DNA of 64,000 nt from Symsagittifera roscoffensis (taxonomy: Eukaryota > Xenacoelomorpha > Acoela > Convolutidae), in contig NC_087071.1 in assembly GCF_963678635.1 (NCBI RefSeq), positions 9,285,842 to 9,349,841 of the forward strand, read 5' to 3'. Below are positions 9,411 to 22,659 of this stretch, piece by piece (the stretch's first letter is position 1; each line of letters begins with the position of its first letter). The notes beneath the pieces are model-generated. The model had not been told where the DNA came from. It worked only from the letters and a program-made list of their open reading frames with translations, and made no database searches. The position numbers and the translations under genes are program-made.

Positions 9411-11847
9411 CCCCTGGGTACGGGAATGTTAAGGTTTAGAGCTAAAACTCTGCTAGAACTAAACTTGGACCTCAATCCCTATCTCAGCAGTTTTCATCTA
9501 ATTTAGCCGGATAAACACAAACTATTTTTTCTTGACTGGGCTTTTTCCTTTGGGCTTTTTTAAAAATCAAACTGATGTCCAATGGAGCTTGAATGTGATA
9601 CCACACATGATCCCGAGTTTTTTTGAGGTACTCATAACAGGCCTGAAAACTTGGACTCTACGCCCTTGTTCTTCCCCACTCATCGAGAGTTGTTGAAAGA
9701 AAAATAGGGAAAATGAATATTGATTTGTAAAATACAAAGTAAGGAATAATCCGTTCCATTTTGATTTGTTGTGGCTCATTTTGTGTTTCTCGCCGTTTAG
9801 ACAGACAGTTCAAAACGAACGAAATTTTAAATGATATGCTGACAAAATCAGACTCATGCTTCCAAAACATCAAAAACTTTTCATTTATGCATCAAATTTT
9901 AATAACAGTAATTTTAAATTTAAAAAAGTAGAAAAAAGAACAGGGAAAAACACGGTCTTACCGAATGATGTTAACAATTTTCTTAGTTAGACAAAATTTT
10001 TCCCTCAAGCGGTGCTGTATTGATCTATTGAGTAAAATGACGAATGATAGATTTAAAGCTGAAATGAATTATGTTTTTCGACCAAGTATAAAAATGACAA
10101 TTAGAATACCCAATCACTGCCCAGATAAAAAAAAATTGTAACCCTGTGAGGCTTGAACAAAAATAAAACCCAAAAATCAACAATTTCTTTATCTTATTTG
10201 TTTGTTTTTTCTGTTGCCTTAAAATTTTGGAGTAATAAAACCAAACTGCACTTTGAAAATCATAATTAATCCGTACTTTGCACAAAATGAAAGAAAACAA
10301 AATTGTTTTATTATGAGATTTTTAATTGCACACACTTTTACAAACTAAACTGCTGACAAACTGTTTGGAAAATTTGTGTGAAATTGTTTTCAAACTGTTG
10401 AAACGAAAAGATCATTGATATAAAGTCATTTTCAGACATATCTTGAGGCTATCAGTTTACATTGAAAATTTAACAAGGGAAAATTGGATAATGATGTTTT
10501 ATTCAAAAACACACGTTTACCATGTATGTGTTTTTTGATATACTATACCAGAAATCAAAACAAAAAGCAACCATGCTTGAAAAACGCCGATATCAGTTTT
10601 TGAAAATGCTTACCGGCTAAAAAATTTGAACTCGGTTTTATCCTCATTAAAGTTTTCTTTATCAGTTTGACTGCAACACTGGTAGCTAGTAATTATTAGT
10701 TCAATTTAAAAACATATTTGTCTGATATCTGTGAAATCACTCTCAATTTTGTAAAAGTTTGAAATCACTCTCTAAAGTTTGAAAAAATATAGTAGATCCC
10801 ATGTTGCCTCAGACAACAAAACCGAATCAGAAATCGATTATAATCCATTGTTTTATCGAAAACAAAATTAATTATAATCCATTTAACTTCAAGTGAAAAA
10901 GAAATTTTTTCCCGATTCTTTTTGTTTCGCGTCGTAGAATAGGTAATTAGAATTTCTGTATTTATCAAATGAATTATGCGAAAATGTTCAAAACGATTGT
11001 AGAGGCTACTCGATCTCTAAGCCTAAAGGTTCTTAAATTGCAAAATAATTCCAATAACACACCTTCCCTCCCATAGCGTTTGCCGTTCTGTCTCTTGCCC
11101 CAAAATTTCTTCACAAACCTCCCAACAGAAAAATAATCCATCACATTGTAATTGTTGACCACCTCAACCCTAATTTTGCCAAAGTTCTTTGGAATCTTTT
11201 TAAAAAGTAAAATTAGAAAAAGTCACTTTTGTGATTTTTTGGCCAAAATCTACAGCGCAATTTTTGTCAAAATAAGTATTCGGAAATATTACTAATTAGT
11301 ATTTAGAAAATTAGTATTTACGTACACAAACATCACTTTTTTTTGAGAAAAAACACACAAAAAAAAACTTTTTGGAAGACTTTGGCTGAAAAAAAATGCA
11401 CTCCCTCTCAAAGTTGATTTATGCATAACAGATATACATACATGCAATTCAATTACATTTAATCAACTTCCAAATTTCATTCTCCCTTGAAATTAAGAAA
11501 ATTTAGTAACATTGATTGAATAAAAAATCAAAGCTGCGCAAAAAAATTTAAAGTATATCCGTACTGAACTTTTTGTGTCATTTCACGGCTGATCATCCAT
11601 TTAGCAGGGGAGAGAAAATTCTCAGGACTGTTCCCCCATTATGCAGGGCTGTTCACAAGTGAGCATGCGTATTTTTCTACAGAGTGGTCGTACCTGGATC
11701 TTACATGATCAGACCTGAGTGAAACATGTTCATGCCTGTCGCAGACATGATAACGACTGACTGAAAACTTGACAAATTCATATTTATTTATACAATTCTT
11801 CGTATCTTGACTAATTGGTCTTTGTTGTTAAAAATTCACTTTTTCAG
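9411..11847. other. Non-coding AT-rich stretch
   Basis: I see no supportable gene or RNA. Short ORFs here lack splice context and start in low-complexity sequence. Confidence 0.35.
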
Positions 11848-12320
11848 ATTTTGTTTGAAATGAGCTTATCCAAATTTATCTCCTCGAGTCAAATATCTTC
11901 AAATGAAGAAAATTATGTCGCATCTACATCCCAAAAAAGAGGACGTCAGGTTAGTTCCAGGGGGTCACCGGGAGGGATAGTCGAAAAAACTAAGAATCCC
12001 CGGTTTGAACTATAAAGCATTGAATTGAAGCAATTCGTCACAAAATTTTTTGGCCAATATTCCTTCAATTTTCGCGAACCAGTAGCCGCAATAATTGCGA
12101 ATAAATTAAAAAGATTTGATTGGTTGATACTGATGATCTCATTGAATAAATTAACAACAAATATGCGACTACTTTTTAACGCATGATTTTTGTCTAATTT
12201 TATTTGTTAAGCATTTATTTAAAGTGATGAAGTTTTGACTAACAATTAGTTTTATGTTGACAGGAAACAGAGAAAAGTATCCACACGCTCCGCTACCAAC
12301 GACTCCCTGCTGGCAATTAA
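11848..12320 (+). CDS. Candidate terminal two exons of an unknown gene
   Basis: Exon A 11848-11949 follows TTTTTCAG and ends CAG|GTTAGT. Exon B 12264-12320 follows a branch-point-like TGACTAAC and GTTGACAG, and ends in TAA. Both junctions are phase 0, and exon A is open only in this frame. The joined 52 residues are hydrophilic and Ser-rich (ISSSQISSNEENYVASTSQK, then RGRQ, then ETEKSIHTLRYQRLPAGN). No domain is recognisable; a cytoplasmic tail is one possibility. Exon B is also open in the other two frames, so the phase depends on exon A. No further exons of this gene are recognised upstream. Confidence 0.35.
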
Positions 12321-12497
12321 AGAAAGATGCATCTAACCACTACAGTTTATTTTCAACAAAAAACTTCACCGATGTCAGAAAAAATCTGAAAAAAAAACTA
12401 AAAATTTGAAGTAAAGTGTCACATTATCAAGCTGAGTTTATGATGTTGTTACAATTTAACCATTTCTTTAATTATCTTATAATACTGAAGATACCGA

Positions 12498-12710
12498 TTT
12501 GAGCATATTCGGCTCAGGCATGGTCATGTATCCTGCAGATGTGAGCATGTTTAGTTCGGGTATGATCATGTATCCTGCAGGTGTGAGCATGTTTAGTTCA
12601 GGTATGATCATGTATCCTGCAGGTGTGAGCATGTTCAGTTCAGGCATGATCATGCATGCTGCAGGTGTGAGCATATCTTCAGTTAGCACACCTGATGCAG
12701 GTCTGATGCA
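12498..12710. repeat. 42-bp minisatellite, about 4.5 copies
   Basis: The unit starts GTGTGAGCATGTTTAGTTCA, followed by GGTATGATCATGTATCCTGCAG. Because 42 is a multiple of three the array is open on both strands (14-residue units, SMFSSGMIMYPAGV on +). Divergence increases towards the right end. There is no adjacent coding signal, so I treat it as non-coding. Confidence 0.85.
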
Positions 12711-15670
12711 GGTATGTGCATGCCGAATATAGACATGCTGCACATCTGTTACAGACATGAATTTTGCATGATTTTAAAATGATCAGATATGATTATGGCC
12801 AAAAAGTTCGGTACGGGTAACATCAACAACCAATTTTAGTTTAAAACGTGCTGAATATGATACAAGTTCCTACTTAATTTGAACGTATCTGGCTTTTCAC
12901 GAGACGTGAACAAATATGGTTCGAGCTGTATTCTGTATCTAACTCTGGGTTGATGCTATGTTAAGAACCTATAGTTGTAATCCATATGAATGGAACCCAC
13001 ATTAACTACCAAAAACGTTTGCCTGAGGAATCCATTTACAAGAATTAACTTTTCGGCTTATATAATTTTCGGCTTTTAGTTCTAACCGTCTCTGATCTTC
13101 GGCATTGAAAATTTTTTGTTGCGATGGAATAACTTTTTATTTTAAGGAATCAAAATGCATGCGATGCCAGTTTTATTAACAGTTTTTAGTAATAATGATC
13201 ATAATTGTTATGTCAATCTGGAAACATTGCTTGGTAGTCTTAATAGAAGGTTTGAAGCAGACCATTACCTTGTATCAATGGGTTTCCGGTATAGAAGGAT
13301 CGTAGTAAGCAAACACTGGTGAAAAATGTCAGTCTTACAAGTCCCATATATGGACCATATATATTTCAGAGTTAAATGATTGCATGAGAAAAATATCACT
13401 AGAATGTGCTTCAGTGCTTCAGTGTCCCAAAACTCTTTCATAAGGTCAAGGTATGGCAATTATTGAGAATTGTATGAATAACATTTAAAATAAAACCAAT
13501 CAGGTATTTGATTATATTGAAGTGCAAATTTTTCGTTTGTAATTTTCAAAAGTACAAAATAAATAGCTTTTTGAAATTCTAATTTAAGTACTAAAAAAAG
13601 CCTTTTGAACTTTATTTGCTGGCCCAATTTCCTGTTACGCAATCTCTACTTCCAAAAATGGTCCAGCGTTTTTAGTTGCTATTGCTTTTTTATTAAATGA
13701 TTTTCCTTCATCTGATTTTGTAAGTACTTCTCAAAAAATCTCAATCATTTACTTAGGTTCACCATTTGAATCGGACAAATTCGTAAAAAATAATTTTCAA
13801 GTTGGTATGTAACAATCAAAATTACAGTTCCAATTATGTAGAATTTACTGAAGCTCCAAAAATCATGAGGAGATTTTTCTATCGGCCGAGTGATGTCTCT
13901 TTCAAAATGATGAAAGTAACAGTAATATATTATGTTTTGAGTTTCTTTTAAATTCCAGCAAAAACTGTGAAAATAATTTTTTATAACTTTTGTTCGATTT
14001 ACTAAGGATGACTAGAGAATATGAAACTTTTCTTTTTGCCATCAAAATCTATCAAATTACAAAAAAGCCAAGTCGACTGGCGCAATTAAAAAAAACACAG
14101 GAACTCTTGTAAGCAAACCTCTGTTTCGATTTGTTCCTATATTTTTCGTTTTCAAAGTCTTTTTTACGACTAGGTTCTGAAACTAACTTTTATAAGGAAT
14201 GAAAATTTTTTTAAAAAAAAATCCAAACTCTGAATTAATGCACAATGTGATTGAGTTTTTCTGCCGAAGCAACTGCTGATATTTGAAGTGGCTGAAATAA
14301 AAACTAAAATAAGATTGAAGTTTTTGCCTCACCTCTGATAATAAATCTCTCCTGTATGTTTTTGTGTATGTGTCAAAGTGTGCAAACTGTGTTTTGCAAA
14401 AGAAAAATATCCTCTATTTTTTCGAGAACAAACCTTTCGCGTGTAACAATAATATAATTAATCATTAAATTAAATTTATTTGTCATTAAAAGAAAATTGC
14501 CTTGAAATTGTCAATTGCCGTTATGCTTATCTTTGTTTCCATTGGATGGCTTAAAATAACAAAATCGATTTCGTTTTGAAATATCAATATTGTTAAAAGT
14601 TTAGCCTCACTTGAAATAACTGTTAGAAAAGTTGTCATTGAACAATGAAAAAGTAAAATGTAATGATTTCCATGTATTTTTTATGAGCAAAAGTTTCAAG
14701 GTTGAATTTTCTTTCCTGCGTTGGAAATTCAGGAATGATTTTCTGTGCCTAAGTGACCTTCGTACACGAATTTAGCTTATAAGAAACTCTCCGATTTGGA
14801 ATATATGAGAGAAAAAACTTATCACACAATTTCCATCAACTGAAACTAGATGACAAGCTTTTTTACATACAAACAAAACGACAGAAAGTGTTTTATATTG
14901 TTTTTTGATATTTTTCTTGAATAATTGTGTCGCTATTTTTTTCTGAATGTGAGTCCCCTTTTGGTTTTGAAATTTTATTTTATTTTTCTCGGAGAAAATG
15001 GCTGTTATACACTTTTCATGTGAAAAACTGTAGGTTAATTAAAAATCCAAAATTCAATTTAGACATCATCTTGGTCGCTAGGTCATTTATGAGATGTTAA
15101 ATTTGAGAGCAGAACACAAAAATATTTACTTTTTTTAGACGTTGTTTCTGCAGTTCCTATCATTAAACAAGTTCAACTATATATTTCCAAAAAGAGAAAA
15201 AATTCTAGTCATACAATTCCATTAATCAACAAAGCTAGTCCCGCAATTGAAAACTGGTTTTTTGTCAACCCGGGTAAACGTTTAAAACCCAAAGTGCAAT
15301 GAAGATTATCTAATACTCTTATACTAGATCCACTAACTATAAAATCTACTATATCTAACTAGATCAACTATAGAAGAACAACTACACTCACCTATGATTT
15401 ATCGTAAAAAATTTTCCCAGATAAAAAACAGCGGCTGATGAATTCGACCACTTATCAATGCATCTTTTTAGGTGATTTGTCATAGAAAGGAGGCTTTGCT
15501 CACCCGAATTGAGCTCACATTGAAAATTGGCGATAAAAGTAAGAAAAAACAGAGATCGCCATTGATGAATTTGTTCAATCCACTGCAATTGCGCAAAAGC
15601 AATATATTATCGCTAACTTGGCTTATTCTCAGCGATGGAACAGCGATGAAAAAATTACCAAAATGAGCAA
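12711..15670. other. Non-coding AT-rich stretch
   Basis: No exon with convincing splice sites and no RNA gene seen. Related TGATCAGA/CAGACATGA motifs near 11700-11760 and 12740-12790 suggest scattered relics of the flanking minisatellite. Confidence 0.35.
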
Positions 15671-15677
15671 AAACAGT

Positions 15678-15757
15678 GAACTACCGGGATACGATCCCGC
15701 AACTATTATTTTGTAGACATGAATGCTTCCTCTGCGCCACCAAGCTTAGAAATCATC
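15678..15757 (-). repeat. tRNA-like sequence, probably a SINE head
   Basis: On the - strand, TGGCGCAGAGGAAGC matches a tRNA A box (TRGCNNAGYNGG), and GCGGGATCGTATCCCG forms a T-arm stem-loop resembling the B box, with about 35 bases between them. The acceptor stem does not close and there is no clear anticodon arm, so a functional tRNA is unlikely. Confidence 0.45.
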
Positions 15758-15759
15758 AA

Positions 15760-16970
15760 GTTAAAGGGCTTATCAACTCACACTCTCATTTGAAAGCTGC
15801 TGGAATGAGTTAAAGTTTCTCAAATGTTTCGACGCGTTACGTTAGCTTTTCGGACAATTTTTGGGTCCTTGCTTTTGTTATTAGATACTTTAACCAATTG
15901 CACTTCAAACCCGCAACATTATCCATTCCATTTCAATTTTTATTCTATCAACGATTTTTTGGCTATTTACTTTCAAAATATATAAGATTAACCCAGAAGT
16001 TTTGCATGTTTTATAGCTTTTGGTTCCGTCCTTCTGTTGTTTTCCTATCTGGTCAGCCTAATATATTTTTTAGTTTTTACCATACATGCTGTTGTATATC
16101 GATTGGATTAACCAGCATTTCCTTGTTTCGATTGTATTTATTTTTTAAAGCGATAGAAAAAAAATTAATGCAGATTGAAAAATTTAGAACTGGAACTGAC
16201 TTTGTTCAGAGAGGACGGAAAACAATTAGGAAAAATTTGTTTGTCCAGACCGCGCGACCGATGTTCTGTATGTTTAGATTATCTGCACTGTAAATTGAAA
16301 TATTTAGACCACGTGGGAAGAATAGAAGTACACAAAATATACCATTTCAGTACATGGGAACCTAAATCATTTATTTACATAAATAGGACAATGGTCAGGT
16401 CACACATTTGTGACCGATGAAACAAAACATAAAGAACTCAATTTTGCTTTGTAAAAAAACGGGCCCATTATAAATGTTATCTGATATAAGACCGGCTGGT
16501 CATCGAATGAAATTAAGGTATAATTCGACCCAAATTTTCTAGGAGGCATCATTATTGAAGGCCAAACTAGATGTGTATTTTGTGAATTTTGAGTGGATCC
16601 CGCAACAAGGACACTATCTTTGTTCTCTTTCGTTCTTTCTTCTTCTTTGATGATTCCGACAAAATTTTAGCATAACTCAAGACTTGTCTCTGGATTCCCG
16701 AGCTAAGCAAACACAATTATGCGCCTATCGAGTGCAAGAGATGGCTTCGTAATGCTTGGGTAAAAATTTTTAGCTTGAATCATGGATCTTGTCAACAATT
16801 TGCAATTTGACAGTGCGCATAGATCAAACTAGGACTTGCCTATGCTTCATTGTCCTGTGTAACCTTGCTACCCAAGGAACAGAACATACGTTTTTTTTCG
16901 AAGGAGGCCTTCATTTTTTAAAGTTAAACATACAACAAAACTGAGCAGATTAGAAACATTTCAGTAACTA
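15760..16970. other. Non-coding AT-rich stretch
   Basis: Open frames here are Phe/Tyr-rich translations of AT-rich DNA. I see no supportable gene. Confidence 0.3.
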
Positions 16971-16976
16971 CTAAGT

Positions 16977-17305
16977 GATTTTCATTAATTTATTGTATGT
17001 ATTTTACCAATTTTTTTTCCAAATTGATTTTCATGAGATTATTGCATATTTTTGTGCCCAAAATGTTTTTTCTATGGTCTTCATGAGATTATTGCATTTT
17101 TTTAAGCCCAAAATCTTGCCTATTTTGATGATTTTCATAAAAAGATTGAATTTTTGGTGCATTAAATCTTTTTTCATTGATGAGTTTCATGAGATTATTG
17201 CATACTTTCGTGCACAAACTTTGTTTAAATTGACATATTTCAAGATTTTTCTTCGCATATTTTTTGTGCCTAAAATCTTGTTTATAATGATGGTTTTTAA
17301 GATTT
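16977..17305 (+). repeat. Degenerate 60-65-bp tandem repeat, about 5 units
   Basis: The motif TTTCATGAGATTATTGCAT, followed by a T-run, GTGCCCAAAAT and CTTG, recurs five times with substitutions and small indels. The open frames across it result from the absence of stops in the repeat unit. Confidence 0.7.
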
Positions 17306-17772
17306 ATGTCGTTTAGTTTTAGCTCAACTTTGTTGGAGTTTTCAAAAATTGTTAAAGTTTTCAAATAGCATGCCTCTAAGAGTAAAACAATTAATTACTT
17401 TTAGACAATATAATGTAGTTTTTAGACAATTTAATTGATTTCTTAGATCCTAGTTTTTATTGCAAGTTGAAGGCAGTTTTATGGCGATAGCAGTTAATTT
17501 TTTGTCAAAAACAATAAATTTTTTTGCAATTTTATTGCAAAAACAATTAATTTCATTTCAATTTTATAGCATTTTAAGCGAAAAAATAGATTCTATTGAG
17601 ATTATGTGGAGAAAAATATAGATTTTAGTGGATATAATGCAAAATAATGGGCATGAAAATAATTCATTTTCTTTCTATTATAATAGAAAATGTTGCCTCA
17701 ATTGCTTACACATAATCAATTATAATGGCAACATTTTCAGCAAAATTTTTTCAATATAATCTAATTTTGCAG

Positions 17773-17877
17773 GAATTTAAGTGCGGGTCACAATCAGAGT
17801 ACGATGATTCATCGTTTCAGAATACGTTTTACTCATCTATTCCTGAGTTGTCTCATAATTCAACCAATTATGGTACT
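17773..17877 (+). CDS. Candidate internal exon, unknown protein
   Basis: A 105-bp phase-0 exon candidate between AATTTTGCAG and ACT|GTAAGC. It encodes 35 acidic, Ser/Asn-rich residues (EFKCGSQSEYDDSSFQNTFY, then SSIPELSHNSTNYGT) with one NST glycosylation sequon. It is richer in G+C than its surroundings and codon-like. No partner exon or domain is recognisable, so this is only a candidate. Confidence 0.3.
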
Positions 17878-18294
17878 GTAAGCGTGCTATTTTCAAAACT
17901 GGAAGTAGATTGCGTTCCTGTGGATTCAATTCTAATCTTTTCAACTCCCCGAAAAAATAATTTTTTTGTTTGATGCTTAGCGTTTTTTTGTTTGATACTT
18001 AGCGTTTTTTTTTTTCGATAAGCAGAGAGAATTTATTTTGACATTCATGTTTTTTGTGTGCAAATCAAAACTATGGAAAATGAGACTCACAATTTTTTTT
18101 CTGATATCAAACTGCATTGAGCGAACCACTGGCTTACAGAATTTGCTATTTTGTCAAGGTTTGGAACAATGAAGTAAAGCATTAACTATTAACTAAGTTC
18201 ACAGCCACTTTTTGCAATTGAATTTAAAATCCCAAACTTAAAAACCCGATGCATTGGCGAAAACTGCTCTATGTTTGGGGTACTGTGCACTCAG

Positions 18295-18385
18295 AGGTTT
18301 CTTGAAGGTCCTGAGCTTAAGTTTGAAAAGATATTTTACCTGTGATCTTTTTTCGTAAAGTTATAGGGGTTTAATGATTGTTAAG
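18295..18385 (+). repeat. Family A repeat, internal fragment
   Basis: GGTCCTGAGCTTAAGTTTGAAAAG followed by ACCTGTGATC-TTTTTCGTAAAGTTATAGGGGTTTAA is the central part of the full-length family A element in the palindrome arms. Flanks do not match. Confidence 0.6.
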
Positions 18386-19184
18386 TTCTGGGAAATTAAA
18401 TACTTTTGGAGCTGTTTGACTATCTGTATGTCATCGTATTGGACTAAACGTCTAGCATTCATCTTTCAGAAAAAAAGCAGATTTTGTTGTGACTTAGTAA
18501 AATTTCTGTTTTTTCTTGCATTGAAGCCAATCTTACCTGTAAAACAACTAGAACATGCTAAAAAATATTATTTCTCGCACAAATACTGATCGTTTTAATT
18601 GTCATGAAGTTAAATATCGCTTGCAAAGTTTGATATAAATCTAAAAATGAATAGTTTTTAAGAAATCATGCAAACACAAAAGAACATTTGAACTCTGATT
18701 TTGACTAAGAATTTTAGAATTCCAAATTTTTAAGTGCAGTTCAGGTTTTGCGACTAAAACATAGGTTTATCAGTTCAATTTGAAAATATCAATTTATTTG
18801 GAAGGGTTTCATCTGGAAAATATGTTTTGGATGATGTGCGCTCAGAATAGTCTTTGAAAACTAGAACAAGCCTAATATTTATCAGTTGAATTACCGGCCA
18901 TTTTCTTTTTACCTTCTCTTAGTGACATATTTCAAGTTTTTTAAGTACAAATAACGACGTTTTCGGTAATAAAGTAGGGTAAAAACGATCGATACACTTT
19001 ATATTGTGATTTTTAGACTTCCAGTCATGCATTGTTATCCTTAGACTATACTGGTTTGAGTACAAAACTTTTGATTTAACCATTTTTCAAAAATTATCAA
19101 TTTTTTCCCTTTAAGAAATGCGCTACAAGATATGCCAAATCTTGTCTTATAATATCTCTGAACTTATTTAAAATTCAATATACT

Positions 19185-19490
19185 TTTGTTCCGAAAGTAA
19201 CGGAGATATATTAACGCGAGATATAATTCGCGCTATTAACGCGTAAGCGGAGATTTAATCCGTTTTGGAAATCGTGCCAAATTGGTTGAAAGAATCTTAT
19301 TTGCCAATACTGATTTATTACAATGTACACACATATGGCGTGTGGGGTGATGATTTCATAAAGAAAAATTCACATTTTAGAAAAAATGTTTCATTTTATT
19401 TTTTTTTACATTTTTTTTAATGTTACTACTGCTCCATAAACCTTAAAAGGTAGTTGGAACATTCAGGGCTTCGCCCTGATACCAGCAGTC
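19185..19490 (+). repeat. Family A repeat, 3' half
   Basis: It carries CGAAAGTAACGGAG, the TTCGCGCTATTAACGCGTAAG core, ATCCG-TTTGGAAATCGTGCC, GGCGTGTGGGG-GATGATTT and a perfect terminal hairpin TCAGGGCTTCGCCCTGA at 19463-19479. An internal deletion joins the 5' end directly to the core. Confidence 0.65.
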
Positions 19491-20639
19491 TTATTTTGTT
19501 TGAAGTCAATTTGAGAATTGCATCCAGGGCTTTATCAAATCAACCTTCGAGCTATATCGATAACTATTTTTTGTTCTTTTTATCGGTTTTCTATGTTTAT
19601 ATTGAACTAATACAAACGAAGATAGTTGAATCATTAAAATCGGTCAGATATTTACAATTTTTTGTGGTTAATAATCAGAAAAAAAAATTGACACATTTTT
19701 TTGTTATAAATCTCGAATATCTGATAATATATTTTTCACCTTTTTTCATCTTTTTTCATTATTTTTCGATTATTTTTAGATTATCGGTTCGCAGAAGTTT
19801 CGTTACTCGTTCGATTACTTGTGTTTTGATATATTAAACTTTATTAGCCAATTTTTTGCAATAATTATGTTTACTTTTTATAAACTAGGATTATTTAAAT
19901 CTGACTGCTATAATCTAATTCTACGAAAAACTAATCAAACCCTCCTTTTCTATTTGTGTTATGTTTTAGTGAAACCTTAAGCTGCCTGATTGTATGCCTT
20001 AAAAACTTTACTTGTAAATTGAATGGAATGTTTGCTCTATGAGAATAAGGTTGAACGGTAAATAGTTTTTGAAAACGATCAATCAGTATGCATGTAAGTT
20101 TTGTAAAGATTACCTTTTGTGATCGAAATTGAATGACGGGAAATGAGCTGAAATCAAAATAAATATCTACTTTTTTCAAAAATACTTTCAAACGTCATAT
20201 TCCGAGTCAAGTGTCCGCTATTATTTTCCAGACTTCGCGCCGATATTAATTACATGATTAAAAACCCTTTGTCCAGACAGAGTTTTATAGCAGCGAAAAA
20301 ATGTCTTGAATTATCTTATTTTGGTCGTTTTATGCTTAGTGAAGTTAGTTTCAATAATCTGGAAATAAGACGCGATTTAGTCTGAATATATTTTTTTGCT
20401 ATATATTCTGGAAGTTAGCCGCAATCTAGTTTGAAAGTTAGCCGGGATATAGTCAGAAAATGAACCACGGAAGAATTGAAGTCGCCATAGACTGGTTTAA
20501 ACTCGGGTCAGACTGAACATAAGTGACGAACGTATAAACTACGCATGGTTTGAAACAGAATCCTGAGAAGCGACCAATTGGAGGTAAAAATTACTATACA
20601 AATACTATTAACTAAATATTATTCTACTATTAACTTAAT

Positions 20640-20875
20640 ATTACAAATACGGAAAAAACCAAAACTGAAATTTAAATGTCTTGGCAAGCAATTTTTTTTT
20701 TCAAAAACACGTGTTGTTCAGTTTATTTGGCAAAAATTGTCAAATAGTATTTGTAAATTAACTATTACAAATACGGAAAAAACCAAAACTGAAATTTAAA
20801 TGTCTTGGCAAGCATTTTTTTTTCTTCAAAAACACGTGTTGTTCAGTTTATTTTGCAGAAATTGTCAAATAGTAA
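20640..20875 (+). repeat. Tandem duplication, about 122-bp unit
   Basis: Two nearly identical copies (about 20640-20752 and 20763-20873) share ACAAATACGGAAAAAACC, AAATGTCTTGGCAAGCA and CAAAAACACGTGTTGTTCAG. Differences are mainly in the T-run length, which fits a recent duplication. Confidence 0.8.
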
Positions 20876-20939
20876 TTTGATTGGAATTGTTCAATTAATA
20901 CATCATATTTTTCAAATGTTGCAAAAAAATGTAAAGTCA

Positions 20940-21130
20940 CAAGAGTCACGCCCCGCCGTTCACTTTAAATATCCGTCGGTCGCAACTCTCGCGTTGCGTT
21001 TTTCTTCGGTGGCGCCGGTCGTACTCAAGTTTTTCTGGGTAGCGCCATTCTGGACGCATCTCCACTGTCTGCAAAATTGGAAGTACCAAAACTCTTTTCG
21101 TTGTAGTCTAAAAAACTGCAACCTTGGTCT
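20940..21130. other. GC-richer patch of unknown nature
   Basis: A sharp rise in G+C with CGCCCCGCCG, GTCGGTCGCAACTCTCGCG and GGTGGCGCCGGTCG lies in otherwise AT-rich DNA, at the left border of the satellite domain. Open on + (ending LGLR), but I see no domain or splice context. Confidence 0.3.
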
Positions 21131-21149
21131 GCGTTAATGAGAACTTGCA

Positions 21150-22480
21150 GCACTTCAAATGAATGACATGTTTTCTGCAAAAGGCCTCATGTTTAAGAGA
21201 CTATGGAGCGCAACTTTTAAAAATGCTTAGAACAGAACCTCTACGAATCATTCACAGGACCATCGAATATTTTAAAAGCAGGTCTTTTCTAGAATTTGTT
21301 TTGAAACAAGTGCGAAACTGTGTTAACAAAATGATTCAACTTCAAGACTAGACATTATCTGCTCACTTCTTCTCAAAAAATTTTGCGTTCTTAGATTTAT
21401 TTCAGTCTGAAACAAATCAATTGAGCAGCAACCTCCATGCTTCGAGAAACTAATTTTTTGAAGGAATGGATCCGACTTATGAATAAACTTCAAGTGTTTC
21501 AAAGTTTCATAGCTTGAATAGCTTGCTCACAATAGCTGAGATTTTTTGCAGACCGATTTGTTCAATTCGAATCATCAAAACTTTGATAGCTTGATTAGAA
21601 AAACTTTAACTTTTTGTTAATTCTTTTTTTTGAAGCAACTTGAAATATTTTTAAATTTCATTACTTGAAAAGCTTGAAAAGGGGAACTGTAACTTTTGCA
21701 AACCAATTTGGTCTACGAAATAACTTGAATCAGGTCATATTATCATAACTTTAGCAGCTTGCTTAGATAACTTGAATTTTTTTGCAAACCGATTCGTTTC
21801 TTAAAATAACGTCGATTATTTCAACGTTCCATATCTTGAAATGTTTGCTTAGAAAACTTGAACTTGAACTTCAAACAGATTCATTTTATGAAAAAACTTG
21901 AATTGCTTCACAGGTTGAATGGCTCTTTAAGTAAATCTAAAATTCTCATAAACCGATTCGATCTATGAACTAACCTGAAAGAAGTTCAAATTTTCATAGC
22001 TTGAAAAGCTTGCTTTAACTTTTGTAAGCCGGTTGGCTCATTTAAAAAAAAGGGAGATTTCAAAATTGCTTAGATTGAAATGCTGGCTGAGAACAACTTC
22101 AAGTCTTTGCGAACGGACCTTGTCTAAGATGCGAACCGAATCAGGCTATAAAGACTCAATTTGTTCAATTTTGAAACTTGGTCTATAAAAAAAACTTGAA
22201 CCCTTTCAAATTTTCACTCCTTGAATTAATTTTTTGCCATCCGTTTTCTGAAAAAAATTAATTGAAAGCCTTAAAAGTTTTAAAGCTTACCGAGAAATTA
22301 TTTTTGTTTGCGATGCGATTAGCGCTCTGAAAAATATGCAAGTTTTCATAGCTTGAATAGTTTGCATAGAAAATGTTCAACTTTTGCGAACCGATTCGTT
22401 TTATGAAATAACTTGAATTATTTCCTAGCTTGAATAGCTCGCTTAAGAAAACATGATTTTTTTGCGAACCTCTTTGGGAT
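21150..22480. repeat. Satellite domain, left block (CTTGAATAGCTTG repeats)
   Basis: Degenerate units of roughly 65-85 bp contain CATAGCTTGAATAGCTTG, an A-rich AACTTGAA-TTTTTGC, then GAACCGATTCGTTTATG. They begin with a non-repeated lead (21160-21440: GGCCTCATGTTTAAGAGACT to ACTAATTTTTTGAAGGAATGG). The lead has diverged copies at 25305-25610 and, in part, 27450-27560. No genes. Confidence 0.75.
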
Positions 22481-22659
22481 ATGAAATTTTAAATATTAAG
22501 AAAATTAGAGTCCCAGCTAAAACTGGAGGTACCTGTTTAATAATTTTTGAATTTTTTGAACTGATGCGGGATTAAACAGATAACTTAAAATACTTAATTG
22601 ATGGGCTTCATCCAAAAACTTAATTGTTGCTCAATTAAAATGAGTGAATACTTTTGTGA

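Noticed and set aside
9209-9475. ORFs over the TTCAGATCTGAA cluster
   Set aside because: Phe/Ser/Glu-rich translations of the palindrome motif, open on both strands; no splice or start context.
15678-15757. Functional tRNA gene
   Set aside because: A- and B-box-like segments are present, but the acceptor stem does not pair and no clear anticodon stem forms, so a SINE head is more likely.
16975-17364. Phe/Lys/Ile-rich ORFs on both strands
   Set aside because: Generated by the degenerate ~60-bp repeat; composition follows the AT-rich unit.
19454-19837. 127-codon ORF beginning in a family A repeat end
   Set aside because: It starts inside the repeat's terminal hairpin and continues in Phe/Ile-rich AT sequence without codon-like composition.
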